NCBI GenBank assembly: GCA_964489295.1
Contig: CAZAXT010000020.1
Span: forward strand, 1 to 10,645
DNA length: 10,645 nt
Reading direction: 5' to 3'
Source: QS-5-54-17 sp964489295
GTDB lineage: Bacteria > Patescibacteriota > Saccharimonadia > QS-5-54-17
Shown here: positions 5,761-10,645 of the stretch, piece by piece
Layout of the letters: each line of letters opens with the position of its first letter
Numbering within the stretch: position 1 is the first letter of the stretch
Notes under the pieces: generated by a model
Seen by the model: only the letters and a program-made list of their open reading frames with translations
Told to the model about the DNA's origin: nothing
Databases searched by the model: none
Made by a program: the position numbers and the translations under genes

Positions 5761-6734
5761 ATGTCTCTAATGCCCACGCGTCGTCAATGCGAGGAATTTC
5801 AATCTCACGTATACCGCATGTATGCGAGGTACGGTCGGGATTTACCGTGGCGGAGCGATGTACGTCCGTACCCGATTCTCGTATCCGAAATCATGCTGCA
5901 ACAGACTCAAGTAAGCCGTGTAGTACCAAAATTCCAAGAGTTTTTGCATCAATTTCCTAATGTACACAACTTGGCGGATGCCCCGCAGGCGATGGTTATT
6001 CAGATGTGGCAAGGACTCGGCTATAATCGACGAGCACGGTTTTTGCACCAGACTGCCCAANNNNNNNNNNNNNNNNNNNNNNNNNNNNNNNNNNNNNNNN
6101 NNNNNNNNNNNNNNNNNNNNNNNNNNNNNNNNNNNNNNNNNNNNNNNNNNNNNNNNNNNNGTGGCAAGGACTCGGCTATAATCGACGAGCACGGTTTTTG
6201 CACCAGACTGCCCAAATCGTATGTCAGCGCTACGACGGACATATTCCGGACTCTCAGGACGAACTCACACGTCTTCCCGGTATTGGTGCGAATACAGCAG
6301 GCAGTATAGCCGTATTCGCGTACAATCAACCGGTTGTTTTTATCGAAACCAACATTCGAAGCGTATTTTTGCACTGGTTTTTTGGTGACCGGGAAGATGT
6401 CCCCGACAAGGAAATCCTTCCAGTGGTTGAAACTACGCTGGATCGGTCGGATCCCCGGCAGTGGTATTGGGCACTTATGGATTATGGTGTACGCATAAAA
6501 CAAACCCGCTTCAACCCGTCGCGACGAAGTCGACATTATACCCGTCAAAGTCCGTTTTCGGGTTCAAAGCGTGAAATTCGTGGCGAAGTCATACGGATTT
6601 TAACCGAATCCGCACATTCCTACGAGCAATTAGCTTCACGTGTTACTGATGCCCGGCTTCCTGATGTTCTCGCGGATTTGGAATCGGAACAACTCATCGT
6701 GCAAACTAGCTCGGATTATTCTTTGTTACACTAG
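5761..6734 (+). CDS. mutY: MutY-type A/G-specific adenine glycosylase, no Fe-S cluster; split by a false gap
   Basis: This is a HhH-GPD DNA glycosylase of the MutY family, which excises adenine opposite oxidised guanine. Residues below refer to the reading frame after collapsing the duplicated 55 bp and the N run (272 residues, uninterrupted). LVSEIMLQQTQV (40-51) carries the catalytic general-acid Glu43, LGYNRRAR is at 86-93, and the helix-hairpin-helix is LPGIGANTAGS (120-130). At the catalytic Asp position there is Glu144 (FIETNIRSV). The only cysteines are 10 and 103, so the usual C-terminal four-cysteine cluster is absent; there is also no NUDIX-like C-domain, only a short possible winged helix (about 219-272). 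ATG 5761 is chosen because a -10 element ends 7 nt upstream. The gene converges on mscS after 35 nt. The MutY assignment rests on LQQTQ and the HhH; a related adenine glycosylase is possible. Confidence 0.88.
6006..6215. repeat. 55-bp identical flanks of an assembly gap (unmerged contig ends)
   Basis: Bases 6006-6060 and 6161-6215 are identical over all 55 positions and directly flank the 100-N run at 6061-6160. The identity stops exactly at the N run on one side and at the contig start on the other. Removing one copy and the Ns joins codon 100 of mutY to the next codon in frame, so no real DNA is missing here. Confidence 0.96.
6061..6160. other. Assembly gap (100 N), spurious
   Basis: There are exactly 100 N within mutY. 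Because the flanking contig ends overlap by 55 identical bases, this placeholder probably stands for a negative gap and not for missing sequence. Confidence 0.95.
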
Positions 6735-6769
6735 TCCCAACAAACACGCTCATAGATGTGTAGCATCTC

Positions 6770-7645
6770 TCAAGTAGTTTTTATATTTCCGTCGTCGGTG
6801 TGTATTACACGCTGCGGGAAGGGGATTTCGATATCCTCTTCATCGAACGCGGCTTTGAGCCGTTTTCGGTATTCACCCGCGGCACTCCATTGCATGAGTG
6901 GCTTGGTTTCGCCAACGATTTTCACGTCTATACTTGAATCTCCAAAGTTATCCACACGCCAGAATTGGGGTGGCGTGATGATCGTTTCTTTCCAATCTTC
7001 ATCTTCGGCGAGCTCTTTGCCGATTCTGTCAACGACTTTTATGACACGGTTGATATCCGAGTCATAGGCAACCCCGATATCCAGATTAATCCGGGCATAG
7101 TCTTTCGAGAGGTTTTTCACGCGTTGAACAGTCCCGTGCGGGATATGGTGTACGGCACCATCAAGATCGCGGAGGCTGGCATACCGGAGCGTTATGTCCT
7201 CTACTACACCCCAATCCCCGTCGAGGTCGATGACATCGCCTATCTGGTATTGATTTTCAGTGATAACATATACTCCGGCAAACACATCGCGCAGGATGCT
7301 TTGCGCGCCAAACCCGATCACAATACCGACAACACCACCCGCTGCCAGGACCGGACTCAGGTTTACTTCCAATTCGATCAAGATCAATATAAAAGTAATA
7401 AGCCATACGATCAAACCGAATATACCCTGGGAAATATCGAGCAGGGTCTCTTCGCGTTGCCGATGTTCGGCTTCACTCTGAAAACGACTGGTTTTAACGG
7501 TGCGCCGGATCACTCCTTCCAGAGGTTTTATCCCGAACCGTTTTACAACAGCGGCGGCAATGATAATAATCGCCAGTGGCAGCACATGTTCGTCCAGCCA
7601 ACCTATAATCGTATTGAGGATGTGCACATCCTGTAATATATCCAT
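6770..7645 (-). CDS. mscS: Small-conductance mechanosensitive channel (MscS family)
   Basis: This is an inner-membrane heptameric channel that opens under membrane tension to release solutes after osmotic downshock. Numbering from the upstream GTG (7648), membrane helix 1 is at about 21-36 and helix 2 at about 72-92. The pore helix LAAGGVVGIVIGFGAQSILRD (101-121), with alternating Gly/Ala packing, is followed by VFAGVYVITENQYQIGDVI (122-140). The beta domain contains RYASLRDLDGAVHHIPHG (155-172), where the family usually has IPNG, and the alpha/beta domain ends with DIEIPFPQR (272-280). The length (about 291) matches the basic MscS type. ATG 7645 is preferred over GTG 7648 because the extended -10 ends 8 nt before it. 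It shares a 65-bp divergent promoter region with the next gene. Confidence 0.96.
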   Translation of the reverse strand: MDILQDVHILNTIIGWLDEHVLPLAIIIIAAAVVKRFGIKPLEGVIRRTVKTSRFQSEAEHRQREETLLDISQGIFGLIVWLITFILILIELEVNLSPVLAAGGVVGIVIGFGAQSILRDVFAGVYVITENQYQIGDVIDLDGDWGVVEDITLRYASLRDLDGAVHHIPHGTVQRVKNLSKDYARINLDIGVAYDSDINRVIKVVDRIGKELAEDEDWKETIITPPQFWRVDNFGDSSIDVKIVGETKPLMQWSAAGEYRKRLKAAFDEEDIEIPFPQRVIHTDDGNIKTT

Positions 7646-7653
7646 CACGTATC

Positions 7654-7662
7654 ATCATACCA
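7654..7662 (-). promoter_or_regulatory. Extended -10 promoter of mscS (leaderless)
   Basis: On the minus strand TGGTATGAT (extended -10, 5 of 6 matches) ends 8 nt before ATG 7645 and 5 nt before GTG 7648. No Shine-Dalgarno sequence is present. Confidence 0.62.
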
Positions 7663-7694
7663 GAGATGAGTATACAGCACGAGGTTGCACAAAA

Positions 7695-7703
7695 TGCTAC
7701 GAT
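7695..7703 (+). promoter_or_regulatory. Extended -10 promoter of the 7711 gene (leaderless)
   Basis: TGCTACGAT (TGn plus a hexamer with 4 of 6 matches) ends 7 nt before ATG 7711, back to back with the mscS promoter. No Shine-Dalgarno sequence lies between. Confidence 0.55.
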
Positions 7704-7710
7704 AGCACAT

Positions 7711-8262
7711 ATGAAAGCTTGGCATTTCTTTGTTCTCAGTGTCGTATTGTTCGGTATTGCTATTCTGGGGTTACGACATAATGATCTCACCTCGCTCAAT
7801 ATCAAGACGCGTATCATCCAACAAGATAGGGCCGGCGAACCCACCCAGGACGACATAAACGATCTGGATCAATTTTCATCTACCCATATGAATGCGAGTC
7901 GGAGGGTTGTGCTTGAAGGTGCGTATAAGCGAGCCCAGGCCGAAGCCCGGGCAGAAGCTGACAACTCAGTCGATGGCGATGTATATGAACAGGCACAGAA
8001 CGCGTGTGACCGGCAGGGACAACAAACGACGGCGAATGCTGACTGTGTACAGAACTATGTCCAGCAACGGCTTGATGACTCGAATGCAAACGTTGATATG
8101 CCGGACAAAAGGCATTTTACATACGAATATCACTCACCAATCTGGACGGATGACGTACCGGGACTTTCAATTGCCGGCGGTATTCTCGGCCTCTTGATCG
8201 GGGGCGTCTTGTACGTCAGAGACAATCTGCGGAATTTATCACAAAAGAAAACCGATTCTTAG
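7711..8262 (+). CDS. Conserved membrane protein with two end-located transmembrane segments (CPR type)
   Basis: This 183-residue protein has one hydrophobic segment near each end: about 5-21 (HFFVLSVVLFGIAILGL) and about 150-169 (LSIAGGILGLLIGGVLYV). Between them is a polar, helix-prone domain of about 130 residues, rich in Ala, Gln, Asp and Glu, with two cysteines (about 94 and 108) that could form a disulfide if the domain lies outside the cell. The block STHMNASR resembles an HMN motif I recall in two-segment membrane proteins of many CPR genomes; no function is known to me. An in-frame ATG at 7666 exists, but ATG 7711 is chosen because an extended -10 ends 7 nt before it and because 7711 starts the hydrophobic segment directly. 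The last codons form the left arm of the terminator. Confidence 0.8.
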   Translation: MKAWHFFVLSVVLFGIAILGLRHNDLTSLNIKTRIIQQDRAGEPTQDDINDLDQFSSTHMNASRRVVLEGAYKRAQAEARAEADNSVDGDVYEQAQNACDRQGQQTTANADCVQNYVQQRLDDSNANVDMPDKRHFTYEYHSPIWTDDVPGLSIAGGILGLLIGGVLYVRDNLRNLSQKKTDS

Positions 8263-8290
8263 TAAGTAGTGAGAATCGGTTTTCGGTTTT
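8247..8290. terminator. Bidirectional terminator between convergent genes
   Basis: GAAAACCGATTCT (8247-8259) pairs perfectly over 13 bp with AGAATCGGTTTTC (8272-8284), with a loop of about 12 nt. The stem carries its own A-tract/T-tract and GGTTTT follows on the plus strand. The left arm lies inside the last codons of the 7711 gene. It can serve both that gene and the minus-strand gene ending at 8319. Confidence 0.75.
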
Positions 8291-8318
8291 GTACCCCTAT
8301 GACTAAGAGGCCTCTTGT

Positions 8319-9047
8319 TTATGGAGTAATTTCGGTATTGTCACCGGAAGTATCTTGCTGGTCGCTAGATTCAGTCTCGGCGTTGCCGTTTTCTTGTTGA
8401 TTCGAAGTTTCCGACTGGTTTTGCTGGTTTTGTTCGACTGAACTTCCCGTTTCGTTGCCGCCTTGCTGGCTCTGCTGGTTTTGTTGGGCCTGTTCATTTT
8501 GCCTGATCGCTTGTGCGACTTGTCCGTCTGGTTTCAGGTTTTCCCAGAATACAACCTTATCTGAAGATATGAACATTCTGTCTTCAGGAGCGTGCAACTC
8601 ATTACCCAGTTTCGCGAGGCTAACCTCGGGCTGCTGGTCGTTTTGAGTGCTTCCTTGTTCGGGTTGTATTTGCTGGTTAACTTGAAGATAGTATACGTTT
8701 TCGAGCACCATTCGTCCGTTATTGGCGTTCGTGATGTTTCCGAAATACACCTGGTCGTTTGTAAGAAATACCGCTTGGTATTGCTCGGATTTCACCATAT
8801 TTTTACTGGTACTATCGCTTGCTTCGAGGAACATGCCGGAGACAATTGATCCAAGTACGGCTAAACCTGCAATGATAACCAAAGCGACTACGATCTTGCT
8901 TTCCAGGGTCGGCTGGTACCATCGATTGCCAGAAGATTGACCACCACTGGCCTGATACTGACTATTGGGTGGAGGCTGGTGTCCACCGGAATCGTTTTGT
9001 GGTTGTTGGTTTCGAACCTGGTGTGGTTGTTGTGGGTTCATGTCCAT
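8319..9047 (-). CDS. Q/N-rich single-pass membrane protein (CPR type), unknown function
   Basis: This 242-residue protein has a Gln/Pro/Asn-rich, probably cytoplasmic N-terminus (1-48), one strong membrane helix (about 51-74), and a compact middle domain (about 88-172). The tail is almost entirely Gln, Asn, Ser, Gly and Glu (about 183-242). The middle domain holds QAVFLTNDQVYFGNI (91-105), MVLENVYYLQ (113-122) and, after a Q-rich linker, KLGNELHAPEDRMFISSDKV (146-165) and VFWENL. I recall this pattern (FLTN-QVYFG, VYYLQ, LGNELH-PED) from membrane proteins widespread in CPR bacteria; no function is known to me. ATG 9047 (M1) or ATG 9041 (M3) may be the start. No Shine-Dalgarno sequence is seen, and weak -10-like bases at 9050-9059 suggest a very short leader. 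It ends 29 nt from the shared terminator. Confidence 0.85.
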   Translation of the reverse strand: MDMNPQQPHQVRNQQPQNDSGGHQPPPNSQYQASGGQSSGNRWYQPTLESKIVVALVIIAGLAVLGSIVSGMFLEASDSTSKNMVKSEQYQAVFLTNDQVYFGNITNANNGRMVLENVYYLQVNQQIQPEQGSTQNDQQPEVSLAKLGNELHAPEDRMFISSDKVVFWENLKPDGQVAQAIRQNEQAQQNQQSQQGGNETGSSVEQNQQNQSETSNQQENGNAETESSDQQDTSGDNTEITP

Positions 9048-9116
9048 AGTCTATATCTACCCCATTTCTTTTATGCGTGCACTCTTAGACATTATTGCTA
9101 ATGCTTGTATTGTATG

Positions 9117-9155
9117 AAAAACCACCGGTCTGTGCAATACGCACACGATACCGGT
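9117..9155 (-). terminator. Two-part hairpin followed by U5 on the minus strand
   Basis: ACCGGT (9150-9155) pairs with ACCGGT (9124-9129), enclosing a second stem TGTGC/GCACA (9131-9135 and 9141-9145) with loop AATAC. On the minus strand GG and five T follow (9117-9121), the form of an intrinsic terminator. It lies 70 nt upstream of the start of the minus-strand gene at 9047 and downstream of no recognised minus-strand gene, so it could be an attenuator, an insulator or the end of a small RNA. The rest of the 297-nt non-coding stretch 9048-9344 holds only the promoter described separately and a weak 5-bp hairpin at 9252-9270. Confidence 0.45.
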
Positions 9156-9288
9156 CAACATAAATTACTCAATAACAGATGACGATGCTATTTCCGTACT
9201 ACTCACGCGTATGTTTATGAGGGTTGTGGTGAAAGCTTGTTTTGTGCAGCGTTCCGTCAATACTCCGGAAGTGCATCCGATGTAACAG

Positions 9289-9316
9289 TTGACAGCTGTA
9301 AAAAGATAGGTATAAG
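9289..9316 (+). promoter_or_regulatory. Promoter of the 66-residue protein gene
   Basis: A perfect TTGACA (9289-9294), 16-nt spacer and TATAAG (9311-9316). The predicted start is near 9323, giving a leader of about 22 nt that includes AAAGGAG (9333-9339). The -35 overlaps the palindrome ACAGCTGT (9292-9299), a possible but unproven operator. Confidence 0.65.
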
Positions 9317-9344
9317 CTATACGCTAGTAAGTAAAGGAGAGGTT

Positions 9345-9545
9345 ATGGCTTACACATACACGAACCATAAAGGGGTGACGTATCATTTACACGCAAAAGA
9401 CGTAACGCTTCGTGGCGGTCGCCAACAGCGAATCTACTACTTTGCCAAACAGGAAAAGCCCGGTGAATCTATTGAAGAGCTGCCGGCTGGCTTTGTGGTT
9501 ACAGAAAATCAACGGAACGGATTTCCGACCCTCAAGCGCGGGTAA
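9345..9545 (+). CDS. Small conserved bacterial protein (YTYTN-KG-TY type), unknown function
   Basis: This 66-residue soluble protein has MAYTYTNHKGVTYHLHAKD at 1-19, VTLRGGRQQRIYYFAK at 20-35 and LPAGFVVTENQRNGFPTLKR at 46-65. This pattern (YTYTN, TLRGG-Q-IYFF, VVEN-R-GLP-LK) is familiar from short hypothetical proteins in many bacteria, including CPR; I know of no experimental role. The basic, beta-rich sequence with no membrane segment suggests a cytoplasmic protein. ATG 9345 has AAGGAG 5 nt upstream and a good promoter. It is monocistronic, with its own promoter and a terminator 21 nt after the stop. The frame stays open upstream to 9237, but that part contains the promoter and is not coding. 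Confidence 0.87.
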   Translation: MAYTYTNHKGVTYHLHAKDVTLRGGRQQRIYYFAKQEKPGESIEELPAGFVVTENQRNGFPTLKRG

Positions 9546-9566
9546 GCGAGACGTTTCAACTTTTCC

Positions 9567-9597
9567 AAAAAAGACCCTGATAAGCAGGGTCTTTTTT
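9567..9597. terminator. Bidirectional Rho-independent terminator
   Basis: Six A (9567-9572), stem GACCCTG (9573-9579), loop ATAAG, stem CAGGGTC (9585-9591) and six T (9592-9597). It is symmetric, so it ends the 66-residue protein transcript on the plus strand and the helicase transcript on the minus strand, whose stop lies 12 nt away. Confidence 0.93.
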
Positions 9598-9609
9598 GTA
9601 TTGCAGCAT

Positions 9610-10645
9610 TCAATTGACGAACGTTAAGGCGGTACCAGGACTGTCGGCTCGCCCGGCTCGACCGATGCGGTGAATGTAATCGTCATAGGTCTGTGGCTGA
9701 TCGTAATTTATCACGTGTGTGATATCTTTGATGTCCAGCCCTCGAGCGGCAACATCGGTCGCGACCATTACGCGTGCACTGTTTTTCCGGAACTGGCTTA
9801 AGGCTTTTTGTCGCTGAGATTGCGTTTTATTGCCATGAATTGAAACGGATTGGACACCACGTGCGTTCAAATCCCTGGAAAGTCTTTCTACTCCGCGTTT
9901 GGTTTCACCGAAAATCAGGATTTTTTCAAATGAGTCCTTACCCAGAAGCGCGTGCAGTTTTTCGTCTTTGTTGGCACTGGTAACGCGTACAATATCCTGC
10001 TCGACGTTGTCGGCCGTATCGCCCGTTTTGACGGTTACGGTGACGGGGTCTCGCAGAAAAGAGTGCATGATAGTTTCTACGCTCGGTGGCACGGTAGCGG
10101 TTAAAAATAACGACTGCCGGTCGACGGGCAGTTCTCCCAGGATGGCCTTGATGTCATTAATGAAGCCCATGTCGACCATACGATCTACCTCATCGAGCAC
10201 GACGCTACGGCAGTTTTTTAGCTTCAGGCTTTTCCGGTGGATGAGATCCTTCATTCTTCCTGGAGTGCCGATAATGACATTCGGGTTTCGACGGAGGTCG
10301 CTAATCTGCCGGTGGATTGGTGTACCGCCGATACACAACGTACTATGCAACTTCATACCTTCCGAAAACTGGGAAAATTCATTTTGTATCTGCATGGCCA
10401 GTTCGCGTGTAGGAGTAATGATGGTTGCCTGTTGGTGTGGATCCGCGATCAATGTATTGATGAACGGGATAAGAAATGCCGCAGTCTTACCGGTACCGGT
10501 GTTAGCCATACCTACGACATCTCGGCCGGCTAGGGCGTGTGGTATGGCCTGGTCCTGGATCGGGGTGGGGGTTTCGTAGCCACGGTTTTGTATCGTTTCC
10601 TGCAATGAAGGGTGTAAGTCAAAATCGCTGAACCGGTTTTGGGCT
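9610..10645 (-). CDS. DEAD-box RNA helicase (DEVD variant), N-terminus beyond the window
   Basis: This is an ATP-dependent RNA helicase of the DEAD-box family, likely acting in ribosome assembly or mRNA unwinding and decay. The frame stays open to the window edge. Translating from there gives FSDFDLHPSL, the aromatic lead of the Q motif, so the gene starts outside; 344 residues are visible. In order the motifs are Q (PTPIQ), I (ANTGTGKTAAF), Ia (TPTRELAMQI), Ib (GTPGR), II (LDEVDRMVD, so DEVD instead of DEAD), III (TAT instead of the usual SAT), IV (LIFGETKRG), V (ATDVAARGLDI) and VI (HRIGRAGRA). The protein stops at GTALTFVN, just after motif VI, with no C-terminal extension and a slightly shortened second RecA domain. 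Which named helicase it corresponds to cannot be said. Confidence 0.96.
   Translation of the reverse strand, partial: AQNRFSDFDLHPSLQETIQNRGYETPTPIQDQAIPHALAGRDVVGMANTGTGKTAAFLIPFINTLIADPHQQATIITPTRELAMQIQNEFSQFSEGMKLHSTLCIGGTPIHRQISDLRRNPNVIIGTPGRMKDLIHRKSLKLKNCRSVVLDEVDRMVDMGFINDIKAILGELPVDRQSLFLTATVPPSVETIMHSFLRDPVTVTVKTGDTADNVEQDIVRVTSANKDEKLHALLGKDSFEKILIFGETKRGVERLSRDLNARGVQSVSIHGNKTQSQRQKALSQFRKNSARVMVATDVAARGLDIKDITHVINYDQPQTYDDYIHRIGRAGRADSPGTALTFVN

Noticed and set aside
6006..6215. 55-bp direct repeat as a genuine duplication, attachment site or insertion footprint
   Set aside because: The copies abut a run of exactly 100 N, and merging them restores the mutY frame; an assembly overlap explains everything.
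6754..6782. Terminator between mutY and mscS (AGATG/CATCT hairpin and a T run)
   Set aside because: Only a 5-bp stem, and the T run starts 9 nt after it; too weak to call.
6965..7636. 223-codon plus-strand frame opposite mscS
   Set aside because: It is antisense to a clear MscS gene, has no recognisable domain, and has no promoter or ribosome binding site at its start.
9211..9285. 24-codon frame ATG 9211 to TAA 9285 in the non-coding stretch
   Set aside because: It has no ribosome binding site or extended -10 and is of a length expected by chance.
9899..10579. 226-codon plus-strand frame opposite the helicase gene
   Set aside because: It is a shadow of the DEAD-box gene; composition (Ser/Arg/Met-rich) and lack of start signals do not support it.

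Overview
The window looks like a piece of a draft (scaffolded) bacterial genome, most likely from the Patescibacteria/CPR radiation and plausibly from Candidatus Saccharibacteria. This rests on several features: a one-lobe TsaB of only 130 residues, a MutY-type glycosylase with no iron-sulfur cluster, two membrane proteins of a kind I recall mainly from CPR genomes, and compact gene packing with overlapping ends. TGA is used as an ordinary stop codon, which argues against the recoded Gracilibacteria/Absconditabacteria. The lineage call is from memory of family features, not from a search.

Layout. Bases 1-913 hold tsaE and tsaB, whose products help make the tRNA t6A modification; they overlap by ATGA. 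An acidic protein I do not recognise follows (1075-1659). Next come rny (RNase Y, 1820-3337) and a B. subtilis YmdB-type phosphodiesterase gene (from 3386) that is cut by a 100-N gap. The 3' part of a tRNA-Pro(UGG) emerges on the other side of the gap. A small conserved unknown protein and a macrodomain protein (4158-4984) are translationally coupled, and they converge on a VTT/DedA-type membrane protein on the minus strand. That gene diverges from a mutY-type DNA glycosylase gene, which carries a second 100-N gap. This gap is an assembly artefact: a 55-bp repeat flanks it, and merging the copies restores a 272-codon reading frame. A minus-strand MscS channel gene then diverges from a gene for a protein with two membrane segments. 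The latter converges on a Q/N-rich single-pass membrane protein gene across a shared terminator. The window closes with a 66-residue conserved small protein and, after a textbook bidirectional terminator, a DEAD-box helicase (motif II = DEVD) that runs off the right edge.

How it works together. The left half is RNA-centred: tRNA modification, mRNA decay by RNase Y, its usual YmdB neighbour, a tRNA gene and, at the far end, an RNA helicase. The middle is repair and ADP-ribose chemistry, and the right part is envelope proteins (MscS and two CPR-type membrane proteins). Nothing here looks like a mobile element, CRISPR array, prophage or defence island.

The most notable signal is regulatory. Five genes (starts at 4158, 5650, 5761, 7645 and 7711) each have an extended -10 promoter (TGn + hexamer) ending only 6-8 nt before the start codon and no Shine-Dalgarno sequence, so they are probably transcribed as leaderless mRNAs. 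Four others (tsaB, rny, the ymdB-type gene and the 66-aa gene) have clear GGAG- or AGGA-type ribosome binding sites. I do not see an undescribed multi-gene system beyond this; the best unknowns are the 4158/4454 pair and the acidic protein at 1075-1659.
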